A DNA stretch of 64,000 bases. Source: Nannocystis sp. Its GTDB lineage: Bacteria > Myxococcota_A > Polyangia > Nannocystales > Nannocystaceae. The translations under genes were made by a program, and so were the position numbers. The stretch is from NCBI GenBank assembly GCA_016712315.1, contig JADJRG010000021.1, positions 19,639 to 83,638 of the forward strand. Reading direction: 5' to 3'. This document shows positions 45,509 to 55,300 of this stretch, piece after piece (position 1 is the stretch's first letter; each line of letters starts with the position of its first letter). Under the pieces are notes generated by a model that saw only the letters and a list, made by a program, of their open reading frames with translations, did not search any database and was not told the DNA's origin.

Positions 45509-46201
45509 ATGGCGCACGCCGAGTATCATCGCAGCGAGGTTGGCGGATGGTTGCGTGCCGCGGTGCTCGGCGCGAACGACGGTGTTGTATCGATCGCCAG
45601 TCTGGTGCTCGGTGTCGCCGCCGCGGCGGGCGGTGAGGGGGCGGTGGTCACCGCCGGGGTCGCGGGCCTGGTGGGCGGTGCGCTGTCGATGGCCGCGGGC
45701 GAGTACGTGTCGGTCAGCTCGCAGCGCGACGTGGAGCGCGCTGACCTCGCGCGCGAGCGCCGTGAGCTCGCCGAGTCGCCGGCCGCCGAGCGCAGCGAGC
45801 TGATCGGCCTCTACGAGGCCAAGGGGCTCACGAGCGACCTGGCGGCGCAGGTCGCTGATGCGCTGGTGGCGACGGTCGATCCCTTGCGTGTGCACGCGCG
45901 CGAGGAGCTGCGCCTCGACCCCGACGATCTCGCGCGGCCGATGCAGGCCGCGGTGGTCTCCGCCTGTTCGTTCGCTGTGGGCGCCGCCCTGCCGCTCGCC
46001 ACGATCACGCTGGTGCCGGCGAGCGTGCGTGCCGCGGCGACGCTGGGCGTGGCGCTCGTCACCCTCGCGCTGCTCGGAGGCTTGAGCGCGCGGCTCGGCC
46101 GGGCGCCCGTGGCCCGCGCCGTGGTCCGCGTGGTGATCGGCGGGGCCCTGGCGATGGGGCTGACCTACGGCCTCGGCGCGGTGTTCGGCGCGGCGTCGTG
46201 A
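45509..46201 (+). CDS. VIT1/CCC1-family membrane protein, 230 aa
   Basis: Putative Fe/Mn transporter. MAHAEYHRSEVGGWLRAAVL, GANDGVVSIASLVLGVAAA and LSMAAGEYVSVSSQRD are VIT1/CCC1 signatures in the first two helices; the cytosolic Glu/Arg-rich segment (ERADLARERREL) follows, then three further membrane helices to the end. Length and frame are intact, the only apparently complete enzyme- or transport-type gene in the IS-bracketed segment. Confidence 0.85.
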   Translation: MAHAEYHRSEVGGWLRAAVLGANDGVVSIASLVLGVAAAAGGEGAVVTAGVAGLVGGALSMAAGEYVSVSSQRDVERADLARERRELAESPAAERSELIGLYEAKGLTSDLAAQVADALVATVDPLRVHAREELRLDPDDLARPMQAAVVSACSFAVGAALPLATITLVPASVRAAATLGVALVTLALLGGLSARLGRAPVARAVVRVVIGGALAMGLTYGLGAVFGAAS

Positions 46202-47216
46202 GAAAGACGGTACCTTCGAGCGTGCGGAGCATCCGGGCTTCACGACGATGGCTGCTGGCGATGGCGCTGCTGATCAGCGCGTGTGCGCCGGTGGCACGCG
46301 CAACCCTACCGACGACGCCACCGCGCGGCGCGGTGCGGGTCGACCTCGAGGAGATGAAAGAGTGTTTGCAGCTCCAGCGTCGGGCGGACACGCCGCGCAT
46401 CAGCTCGGTCGAGCGCCCGTTGCTCGCCGCGCGGCTGGCCGAGCTTCCCCCGAGGTGCTCCGCGTCGCGCGGGCGGCCGAGGTCGATGGCCTGTTGTCGA
46501 CGATCCTGGATGGCCAAGACAGCACACGCGACCTGGCGATCGCGGCCAAGCTGTACCTGGTGATGCGGTTGTCGTCGCTCGAGATCGAGGTCGCGTCACT
46601 GCTCTTTCACACCCAGTGCATCGGCAACCAGATGGATTCGGTGCTGCGGGAGCTCGATCGCCGCCAGCGGTCGCGGGAGATCGCGCTCACGGTCTCCTCG
46701 ATCCTGATGGGCGCGGCGGCGGCGACCGCCGGCGGGGTCTGGGATCTGCGCGGCGGCGGCGGTGATGGTCCAGCGGCGCTCGGCATCGCCGGCGGCGTGA
46801 CGGCCGCGTCGCTGGGCCTGGCCGCCTTCGTGCCGGAGCGGCGCGCCGTGGTGTTTCCGCACGATAGCAACCTGTTGGCGCCGATCGCCCGCGGCGAGGA
46901 CCCGCACGGGCTCTACCCGAGCTTTGTGTTTCGCATGTTGGTGACGCCGCCGGTCGGCGGCGGACCGAGCGCGCGCGACGAGATCCTCGAGGACTGGCGG
47001 CACATCCTCAGCGAAGCGGTGCCGGTCGCGCAGCGCGACCTGGCCGAGTCGCTGCTCTACGGCGCCGGTGGTGTCTACGACCGGCGCCTGCTCGACGTCC
47101 GCGAGCGGATGTTCGACGTGCTCGAGTCGCACGTCAACGCGGTCGACCGCGAACTCGAGCTGCTCTACCGCTTCTCGTCGCAGCTCGTCGAGGTGACCGC
47201 GCCGGCCGGCCCCTGA
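46198..47216 (+). CDS. Lipoprotein, ~339 aa, one frame break
   Basis: GTG 46,198 overlaps the VIT1 stop (GTGA). WLLAMALLISAC gives a signal and lipobox. Unrecognised; mostly helical (RLSSLEIEVASLLFHTQC, IGNQMDSVLRELDRRQR), with a hydrophobic pair (~165-205) and a C-terminal helical region. One C missing in the C5 run at 46,447-46,451 joins AELPP to EVLRVARAAEVDG; the corrected length is 340 codons. Confidence 0.6.
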
Positions 47217-47229
47217 AGCCACCCGCCGG

Positions 47230-47344
47230 TCACTGCGGGGTGTCGCAGGAGGCCCAGTTGATGATCTGCGTCTTCTCGGAGCCGCTGAGGCCGCCGCCCG
47301 GCGGCATCGCCCCGCTCTCGACCTCGGACAGTGCGCGGTCGGCG
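47230..47344 (-). pseudogene. 3' remnant of a cytochrome-like gene cut by the IS
   Basis: Minus strand reads ADRALSEVESGAMPPGGG, then SGSEKTQIINWASCDTPQ and stop, the usual end of c-type cytochrome-like lipoproteins (MPPGG, QIINWASCG). It breaks at 47,344/47,345, exactly at the IS end TGTGTCAGGTC. The 5' part is absent from the window. Confidence 0.7.
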
Positions 47345-48419
47345 TGTGTCAGGTCGCGCTATTTCCGTGATCTCGGGTCGCGTTCGAAGCGGGGTTTTGC
47401 TGGCGGGAGCGGGGGCGGGCTGTGTGGCTCGAGGTGCAGCAGGATGATCGCCGAGTTCATGATCGACGCGTCGATCCTCGGCTGCTCCCGCTCGTCGGCG
47501 AGGACGAGGGCGAGCCGGAGGAGGTGGCTGATGAGCCGCGGGAGCCCGCGGGCGGCGCGGAGGAGCATCGCCCGCGCATCGTCGACGATGAGGTCGGGCG
47601 GGGCGCCGGCGGCCGCGAGGGCGTGCTCGAGCATCGCGCCGACGAGCGCCGGGTCGGGCTTGGCGACCAGCGGCGCGTAGACGATCACCCGCTGGGCGAG
47701 GGCCACGTGCTGCTGGAGGCGCAGGCGACGGGCCAGGAGCGGGTGGCCGACGAGCCAGAGGGTGAGGTAGTCGCGGCCGTCGAAGTCGAGGCTGCAGAGG
47801 CCGTGGATCTCGTGGAGGAGGTAGTCGCGGAGTCCCTGGGCGTCGTCGAGGATGACGATCGGGACGACGCCACGCTCGTCGACGAGCGACACGAGGGCGC
47901 GCTTGATGTCGGCGACGATCTGGGCGCGGGGGCCTCTGCCCGGGCTGCGGCGCCGTCGGTACCCGTCCGGCGAGACCAGGCGCTGCGCGTGCTGGTCTCG
48001 ATCACCGACGTCGCCAGCGATCACCGTGCCTCCCTTCACCCTCGACAGGTAGCCCGAGCGCAAGTAGAGTGGGCCTCGCGGTTGGGTCGGTTCGCGGGAT
48101 GGTCCCGCGTGGATCGCTTGTTGTTTCACACTGACGGTTCCGGCCGATCCAGCCGCCTTCGCCAGTTTCTGGCCGAAGTGCCGACGGTCTCCTGCTCGAT
48201 CAGTATGAGACCATCCAGAATTTTCATGAGGTGATCGCCCGCGGCGCCGACGACCGCTGGATCGGCGCCTAGCCCCGCACACCCCACCCTGTTCTCGAAT
48301 TTTCCGCCCTCGGGCCGGGGGTTCCCTCCGCGCTTCGTCCGTGATCTCTGAGGTCCAAACCCCAGCCTCAGCTTGACCAGAATGGTGGTGGTTCTACGGG
48401 TTCAGATCGACCCGACACA
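47345..48419 (-). mobile_element. Internally deleted IS copy, 1,075 bp
   Basis: Ends TGTGTCAGGTC at 47,345 and CGACCCGACACA at 48,419, matching the ends of the 3.2-kb IS at 59,250-62,484. Inside, the first codons of the zinc-ribbon gene (GGTVIAGDVGDRDQHAQRLV) are joined to the C-terminal half of the AAA ATPase; the transposase is gone. Flanks differ (GGCG on the left, GCCC on the right), so both ends do not come from one insertion event. Confidence 0.8.
47359..48045 (-). pseudogene. ExeA/TniB-like AAA ATPase remnant
   Basis: From AQIVADIKRALVSLVDERG with Walker B PIVILDDAQ, through LCSLDFDGRDYLTLWLVGHP and RGLPRLISHLLRLALVLADE, to the end. The P-loop half is missing and replaced by the zinc-ribbon N-terminus. 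The family partners DDE transposases in this IS. Confidence 0.75.
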
Positions 48420-48867
48420 GCCCCATTGAAGCGGGCGCCCCGTCGTGGGGTGCTCGCGAGTCTCTCAAATCTCCTCCCCTTAACCGGGGAGGCCCCATTG
48501 AAGCAAGGTCCGACGAATCCGGCGGCGCATGATCGCGTCGTATCTCCTCCCCTTAACCGGGGAGGCCCCATTGAAGCGATGCAGCGGGCATCGGTGATGT
48601 GTCGCAAGCGCTATCTCCTCCCCTTAACCGGGGAGGCCCCATTGAAGCGTGATGGTGGCCTGCACCACCTCGTACTGCTGGCCGGAATCTCCTCCCCTTA
48701 ACCGGGGAGGCCCCATTGAAGCCAGCGCCCACGCTTAGGCCGTGCCGGTCACCCGCGGAATCTCCTCCCCTTAACCGGGGAGGCCCCATTGAAGCTGTTT
48801 AGCGAGGGGTAGATCTCGGGGTGCTCCTCGTATCTCCTCCCCTTAACCGGGGAGGCCCCATTGAAGC
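48420..48867 (+). CRISPR. CRISPR array, distal block: partial repeat plus 6 repeats
   Basis: Begins with only the last 13 nt of a repeat (GCCCCATTGAAGC) directly abutting the IS end, then a 36-nt spacer and six full AACCGGGG repeats to 48,867. It continues the same array across the inserted 6-kb segment. Confidence 0.95.
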
Positions 48868-48898
48868 AGGAGGAGTGGCCCCTAACGGAGCGCGGGTG

Positions 48899-49135
48899 CG
48901 TTGCCAAAGCGTTGCCAAAACAGGGTCCATAGCGGTCCGTGGCGGTCCGACGTGGTCCCTCGCTCTTCCCCTCTAAACCCCTGAGATGATTGGGATTGCG
49001 GCCGTGCGGCGTGGTGAGGTGGGGTCTTTGGGGAGAGCGAGGGTCGTTAAAGATCGATACGAAGACGGGCCGCGAAAAGCCCGTTAACGCGGGTTCTGGC
49101 CGGTGGGTGCCATCGTTGCCAAAACGTTGCCAAAA
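48899..49135. repeat. Paired CGTTGCCAAA direct repeats near the recombinase gene (att-like)
   Basis: CGTTGCCAAAGCGTTGCCAA (48,899) and CGTTGCCAAAACGTTGCCAA (49,113) each hold two 11-bp direct copies. One lies just beyond the last CRISPR repeat, the other inside the 3' end of the recombinase gene. Tyrosine recombinases often have their attachment site at or near their own 3' end; this could be such a site or its arm sites. Confidence 0.45.
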
Positions 49136-50058
49136 TCGGCCGCTGCCGCGGCGCGATCGAGGAGCAGCGCGGCCTCGCGCGAGAGGCCGGTCTGCTGGGT
49201 GTGCAGGTAGACCTGCGTGGTCTGGAGGAAGGCGTGCCGAGCGACCGCTTGGACGAGGTACACGCTCGCCCCCAGGTTGGCGAGCCGCGTCAGCGCCGTG
49301 TGCCGCAGCAGGTGCGGCCCTGCTTTTTTGAGGCCGAGCTCCGCCTGGATGCGGCCGAGCACCGTCCAGATCGTCCCCGGGTTGTGGGGGCTCGTCATCG
49401 GCTTGTTCTGGCTCGGGCGCCGGTAGACCACCAGCGGCCCGTGACTCACCTCGAGGCGGTGAGCTTCGAGCGCCTCACGGAGCGCGCGCGTCAGCGCGAG
49501 CTTGCCGATCGTGCCCTTCGGCGTCTGGACCACCCCCTCGTAGACGCTGCGCTGGATGAGCACCGTGCCCTCCTTGAGGTCGATGTCGCGCCACTCGAGC
49601 GCGCAGATCTCGGACACCCGCAGCCCCGCGTCGAGCGCGAGCAGCAGGATGACCAGCGCGTCCGTGCCATGTCGGCGCGCCACCGCCATCATCGCGGCGA
49701 TCTGCTCCTCCGAGTACACCTCCTTGGGCCGCCTGCGCGGCTCGGGCAGGCGCTCGAAGATCGGCACCGTCTCGATCGCCCGCATCTTGCGGGCGAAGCG
49801 GAGCATCAACGCCACCTTGGAGAGGACGATGTTGCTCGTGCTCGCCGCCAGCTTGCGGAGCCCGGCGCGGAACGCCGAGATCCGATCGTCGTCGATCGCG
49901 ACCAGCGGCAGATCGCCGAGCATGGGGCCGATATAGAGCGCCCACGCCTTCCGGTAGTAGTCGCGCGTGGCGGGCTTGAGCAGCTCCACATGTTCGGGTT
50001 CAAAGCGCGTCTTGTAGAATTGGTCGAGCGTCATCGGTCGTGAGCCCGGCCTCTCCAC
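49084..50058 (-). CDS. Tyrosine site-specific recombinase, 316-324 aa
   Basis: SAM-like N-terminal domain (LKPATRDYYRKAWALYIGPM) and catalytic domain with Arg in DAGLRVSEI (~147), HLLRHT (His-x-x-Arg), ARHAF and Tyr in TTQVYLHTQ. All catalytic residues are present. ATG 50,034 or GTG 50,058 could be the start. It overlaps the HTH gene upstream; with two single-base corrections the two would read as one longer integrase with an N-terminal HTH and arm-binding domain. Confidence 0.88.
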   Translation of the reverse strand: MERPGSRPMTLDQFYKTRFEPEHVELLKPATRDYYRKAWALYIGPMLGDLPLVAIDDDRISAFRAGLRKLAASTSNIVLSKVALMLRFARKMRAIETVPIFERLPEPRRRPKEVYSEEQIAAMMAVARRHGTDALVILLLALDAGLRVSEICALEWRDIDLKEGTVLIQRSVYEGVVQTPKGTIGKLALTRALREALEAHRLEVSHGPLVVYRRPSQNKPMTSPHNPGTIWTVLGRIQAELGLKKAGPHLLRHTALTRLANLGASVYLVQAVARHAFLQTTQVYLHTQQTGLSREAALLLDRAAAAADFGNVLATMAPTGQNPR

Positions 50059-50550
50059 CTCCTTCCTTGGAGCCCACTTCGTTGGAGCTCCTACGTTGTT
50101 CGGCGCTTAGCGCCTCGACCTTCGCCCCCTCCCCGACCAGCTCGCGCAGCAGCGCTGCGACCTGACGCTCGCCCCAGGTGCGGGCTTGCTTCTGGTCATG
50201 TCCGCCCGGCGCGACCATGCGCCGACGGATCTCGGTCTGAGGCTGAGAGGGGTTCGCGAGGCGGATGTCGATCTGCCAGCGGTTCTTGTCTTTCGCGTAG
50301 GGACGCAGGGTGATCTTCACGTCGACCGTTCCTGCCGCCCGACCGCTATCCCGCAGCCATGCAAGCACGACTTCGCGCGTCCACGCAAGCGCTCTGCCGA
50401 GCCTGAGCGGGGGAGGGAGGCCCCCGCGACTCGCGCGGTGACGCACGGCTTTGGGGAGATCCGAAGGAGCGCGGCTAGATCCTCGACGTAGAGGATCTGC
50501 GGCAGATCCTCTAGCGACCCGCCTGTGACCGCCCTCCATCCGCCCTCCAC
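50000..50550 (-). CDS. Excisionase-like HTH / arm-binding protein, ~183 aa, frame break
   Basis: ILYVEDLAALLRISPK, then, after restoring one C at the C4 run near 50,453-50,456, AVRHRASRGGLPPPLRLGRA with LAWTREVVLAWLRDSG: a MerR/AlpA-type winged HTH. The second half (VKITLRPYAKDKNRWQIDIR, MVAPGGHDQKQARTWGERQV) is the type of arm-binding region usually found at the N-terminus of integrases, so this may be the front half of the recombinase. Confidence 0.6.
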
Positions 50551-50847
50551 CGCGGCCCACGAGGGGCCCCAGCTTCCGAGGGTAGAGGCCCAAGAAGGCG
50601 CTGTCAGCGGGAGAGTTCGCGCGGCGCGGGCTCAATCCGCCTCATGAGCCCGCGAGCTCGCCCACGATCCGCGAATTTTCCGAGCGCTTCGATCATGACC
50701 ACATCGACCGCCGATGGCGAGCAGGGGCGTGAATTAACCGGATGCGCGAAACCGAGTCCGGCCGTGTGAGTTTTCATAACAAAGAATGCAGGCGACCCAC
50801 CATGACACGAGCTTGACCAAGCCAGCCGGACAGATTTTCATAACTAT
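50551..50847. other. Intergenic stretch between recombinase module and kinase
   Basis: No credible gene. TTTTCATAAC occurs twice (50,772 and 50,834) in an AT-richer patch just ahead of the kinase frame; a promoter may lie here. Confidence 0.4.
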
Positions 50848-52299
50848 ATGAATGGCGCCGTCGTCGTTGTGTTCACGTCCGGGGACGGCCAGGTCCACCT
50901 GCGGCTCCCCGCGGGCTGCGTCGCCATCGAGGGTGACCCCACGGGCTCGCGGGTCGTTCGGGTTCAGACGCGCCTGCACGAGCCTGGCGGCGAGTCGGTC
51001 GAGGTCGCGCTCTTCCCGGACGCCGAGGACTTCTTGTGGCAGCTCATCGTGTGGCTGCGGCGCAGGGGGCGGGCGAGGGGTCGTATGAGGAGCCCGCTCT
51101 CGCCGCCGCGCCCGCCCGGTTGCGCCGCTTCCATGAACCCGCTCCGGCCGCGTGGGCCCGACCTGCGCGGCCGTACCTTGGTCGAGCGCTTCCGCCTCGA
51201 TGCGCTGATCGCCTCCGGTGGTATGGCGGATATTTATCAGGCGCTCGATCTCCGCCTGCGCCGCCGCGTCGCGCTGAAGGCGATGCACCCCGAGCACGGG
51301 CGATCACCCGAGCAGCGGCGCAGGTTTTTTCAGGAGGCGGTGCTCGGCGCGCAGATCGATCATCCACACGTCGCGACGATCTTCGATCACGGTGAGGAGC
51401 CCGCGGCGCCCGGCGGTGAGGCGGTGCTTTTTTTGGTGATGCCCCTGCTCGACGGGATCACCCTGCGCCAGCGGATCCTCGCGGGCACGATCGCGATCGC
51501 CGACGCCCTTCGCCTCACGATCCAGATCCTCGATGGGCTCGGGGCGATCCATCGCCGCGGCGCGGTGCATCGGGATCTCAAGCCGGAGAACTGTCTCATC
51601 GTTCAGCGTCAGGGCCGCGATCACCTGGTGCTCTTGGACCTCGGCCTGGCGAAGATCCACAGCGGCCCGCTGCTGTCGATGGCGCCCTCGTCGGCCCCTG
51701 GGGCGCTGATCGGGACCTTGGCCTACGTGTCGCCCGAGCAGGCGCGCGAGCAGCCGATCACACCGGCCGCGGATCTCTACGCCGTCGGCGTGATCCTGTT
51801 TGAGATGCTGACGCGCAGGGTGCCCTTTTTGGGGACGAGCACGCTCGAGGTGCTCAGCGCTCACGCCAGTAAAGTGGCGCCAACGCTGCGAGCGAGAGCT
51901 CCCGACCGCGGGATCTCAGACGCGCTCGAGGCGTTGGTGGCGAGCGCTCTGGAGAAGGAGCCGGGCCGGCGGCCCGCGGATGTCGAGGCGTTTATCAAGG
52001 CGCTCGTGGCGGAGCTGGCGACGATCGACCCGGTGGCCGCGGGCGATGTTGGCACATGCTGTCTCAAGGGACATGATGGGGTGGACGAGGCGAAGGCGAG
52101 CCTCGCGGCCTGGCATGATCTCGATGACGTCCAGGCGCGGGCGCTCGCGCTGAATGCGGCCGCCAAGAGCCCAGCGTGGGGGCCGCTCGCCTCGCTGATC
52201 GAGTGCGCGGCCGAGCAGGTGTGTCTCCCCGGCCTCGCGCCGCAGCCGTCGCTTGCGATGAACCGGGGCCGCCGTGATTCGCGGAGAGCGGCGCTCTAG
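50848..52299 (+). CDS. Soluble Ser/Thr protein kinase, up to 483 aa
   Basis: Glycine loop IASGGMADIYQA (~121-132), Lys-144 in VALKAM, HRDLKPEN (241-248), DLG in place of DFG (264-266), SPEQAREQP activation segment. Predicted active; no membrane helix. The kinase proper could start at ATG 51,133 (MNPLRPRGPD). The 95 codons before it read as a small separate protein (VHLRLPAGCVAIEG, LFPDAEDFLWQLIVWLR) and may be an independent gene fused by a base error. C-terminus (~400-470) helical, unrecognised. Confidence 0.8.
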   Translation: MNGAVVVVFTSGDGQVHLRLPAGCVAIEGDPTGSRVVRVQTRLHEPGGESVEVALFPDAEDFLWQLIVWLRRRGRARGRMRSPLSPPRPPGCAASMNPLRPRGPDLRGRTLVERFRLDALIASGGMADIYQALDLRLRRRVALKAMHPEHGRSPEQRRRFFQEAVLGAQIDHPHVATIFDHGEEPAAPGGEAVLFLVMPLLDGITLRQRILAGTIAIADALRLTIQILDGLGAIHRRGAVHRDLKPENCLIVQRQGRDHLVLLDLGLAKIHSGPLLSMAPSSAPGALIGTLAYVSPEQAREQPITPAADLYAVGVILFEMLTRRVPFLGTSTLEVLSAHASKVAPTLRARAPDRGISDALEALVASALEKEPGRRPADVEAFIKALVAELATIDPVAAGDVGTCCLKGHDGVDEAKASLAAWHDLDDVQARALALNAAAKSPAWGPLASLIECAAEQVCLPGLAPQPSLAMNRGRRDSRRAAL

Positions 52300-52328
52300 G
52301 CGGCACGCCGTGATACCCTCCCCCGCAG

Positions 52329-55300
52329 ATGCGCGACCCCGAGCCTTACCGTTGGCTGCACCTCTCCGACCTCCACGTCGGCTGCAAGGGCGAGGCCCTG
52401 TGGTGGCAGATGCTGGACGACTTCGAGCGCAGCCTCGATCCCTGGCTCAAGAAGCTAGGCGCGCCGGACCTGATCCTGCTCACCGGCGACCTCGCCTGGA
52501 GCGGCACCGCGAGCGACTATGAGCGCCTCGACCGCTTCCTCGAGCGCCTGCTGCAAAGGATCGAGACAAAAACAGGTCATCGCCCGCTCCTTGTTCCGGT
52601 TCCTGGCAACCACGACGTGCAACGCCCGACCGGCGCCGACCTGCGGCCGTATCGGATCCTCGACGCCTACGAGCCCGGGGCGGACGACGATGACGTCAAG
52701 GCCCTACGCCAAGAGATCTGGGAAGATCGTAAGCCCGACTTCGTCGCTGAACTCTTCACTCACTACAGCCACTGGCTCGATCGCACCATCATCCCCCAGC
52801 TCACCGGCAAGCCTGGCGTCACACCGCACCGCTCCTTCTTCCCCGGCGACCTCACCGTCACGCTCGACCTGCCCGACCGCTTCCCGCTCGCGATCGTCGG
52901 CCTGAACTCGGCCTGGTCGCACTACAAGGGCGGCGACTTCACCGGCAAGCTGCTCCTTCCTGCGGAGCAATTCCTGGCCGCACTGCCCGATCCAGCTCCG
53001 GGCGGCTCCCCGCTCGATATCTTCGGCCAGGTCGAGCGCGCCCTCTTGCTGATGCACCACCCGCGCAAGTGGCTCACGGACAAGAGCCGCCAGATCTTCG
53101 ACGCGCAGATCCACCTGGGAAGCCGTTTTACTGCCTGTCTCTTCGGACATATGCACGAGCCCGACGGCGTCAACGTCTCGCAAGCCGGCGGCGCTGCGCG
53201 CAGCCTCTATCAGGCGCCCTCGCTCTTCGGCCTCGAGCACTACGGCACCAAACGCGAGTCTCGCATCTTCGGCTACACCTTTGGCCAGCTCTCCCGCGAC
53301 GGCGAGGTACGGCTGTGGCCGCTCCGCTCGGTGCGCCGAGGCGACGGCGTGTGCACCTTCGATCGCGACTCCTTTTTCCACCGGTCCCACGACGAGCTCG
53401 ACCACGTCCTCATCCGCCGCGCCGATCCTAAGCCGTCGCCGACCCGCAGCGGAGGGCGCCGCCCTGCACCGCCGCTCGAGCTCGACCTCAACCTCAACAC
53501 CTACTGCCGCGAGATCCTCGATGATACCCGCTACATCCGCCTCGACGGGATCGCCAGCGCCGCGAAGGCCGTCACCTACCCGATCGAGCGCCTCTACACC
53601 CGGCTGCTCACGCACGCCCATGAGGACGGGCTCCGACGCGAGCTCGTCGACCTCGCTGAGCTGCTGCCCAAGCACCACCGCCTGCTCATCGAAGGCCAGC
53701 CCGGCTCGGGAAAGACCACATTTTTAAAGCTCGTCGCCAGCGTGCTCGCGCGCGATTTCCTCGACGAGCCCTGCCCCGACGGCTCGAGTTGGCGCGCGGC
53801 CCATCTCAGCCGAGACCCGCCCCGCACCCTGCCGATTTATCTTGAAAATTTCTCTAAACTAGCCACCACGGACACCCGCAAGGGCGCCAAACGCCTGCTC
53901 GACCACCTCGCGGAGGCGACAACACCCTGCACCGGCGAAAGTGAGAAGCAAGCCCGCGCCCGCCGCGAAGCCTGGGATCAGCGTCTTAGCCGCGGAGAAG
54001 CCACCATCCTGCTCGACGGCCTCGATGAGGTCGGCGACCCCGACCTACGTGAGCAGGTCATGGAATGCCTGCGAGATCTATTAAGAACATGGCCCAAATG
54101 CCAGGTGATCATCGCCAGCCGGCCGATCTCGCTCGAGCCGCTGCGGGCCTTGGACTTCGCCCACGCCAGCGTCGCGCCCTTCGGCCCCGACGAGATCCGT
54201 GCCTACGTCGAGCGCTGGGTGCACGCCTATTTTGAGAACGACCCTGAAAAGGCCCGCGGCACCACCGAGCAGCGTTACGCCGAACAGTTGATCGCCACCC
54301 TCCAGAGCCGCCAAGAGCTGCGCCGCCTCGCCAGCGCGCCGGTGATGTTGACCTGCCTCTGCGTCGTGTACTCGCACGGCGGCGGCCTGCCTGAGGGCCG
54401 CGCCGAGCTCTACCGCGACACGATCCGCTGGCTGCTCGCGGCGCGCGCGTCGACGCGTAAGGATCGCGGCTACGGCGAGCTACGGGTGCAAGAAGCCCTC
54501 GGGATGCTGGCACTGGCGATGATGGGCGGCCAGAAGGGCGCGAAGCGGCGCGAACTAGGTCTCAAAGACGCCGCCGAAGTCATCGACCCGGTGATCCGCG
54601 GCGCTCGTTTTGATCTCGACCCAGTCGCCAGGATCAACGCGATCTGCGAGTGGCTACGCTTCGAGTGCGAGTACAGCGGCGTGATCGAAGAGATCGGTCG
54701 CGGCCAGCTCCAGTTTAAGCACCTTACTTTTCAGGAGTACCTCGCCGCCGCGCAGCTCGCTTCGACACCGAACCGCGGCTGGTGGCCGATCATCGAGGCC
54801 CGTCTGATGGAGCTGCAGTGGCGAGAGACCATCGATCTCTTCCCCGGCTGCCTGCTCGACGCGACCCGAGGCACAACCTTGGACGCTGACCACCTCGTCA
54901 CGCAGATCCATCAGCTATGGCCCAAGGAGTTGAGATTGGTGCGTGCGGCACGGATCACCGCCATCCTCAGCCGCTTCGCCCCAGCGTTTGGTTGCGCGAG
55001 GTATCAGCCCCCAAAGAACTCGCCCAACGCGGCGCCGAGATGCTCGCCGAGGCCGAAGCGATCTTTGAGCCCGAAGGCGCAGCGACGGTCGAGGAGAAGC
55101 TCCGGGTCGCCGCGGCCGAAGCGATCGGCCTCGCCGGCGATCGTAGGCTCGCCCCCGAACGTTTTGAGGAGAACCTCTTAGATGTCCCAGGCACACAAGT
55201 GCGCCTCGGCAAGTACCCTGTGACCGTCGAGGAGTTCGCCCGCTTCGTCGACGACGCCGGCTATGAGCGCGAGGACTGGGTCGATGACAACGGCTGGTCG

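Noticed and set aside
52329..55181. Metallophosphoesterase-NACHT protein ending at 55,181 with a separate FGE gene
   Set aside because: The sequence after ~54,980 in that frame is Arg/Pro/Ser-rich noise, while the FGE frame continues naturally (APSVWLREVSAPKEL); one missing C explains the split.
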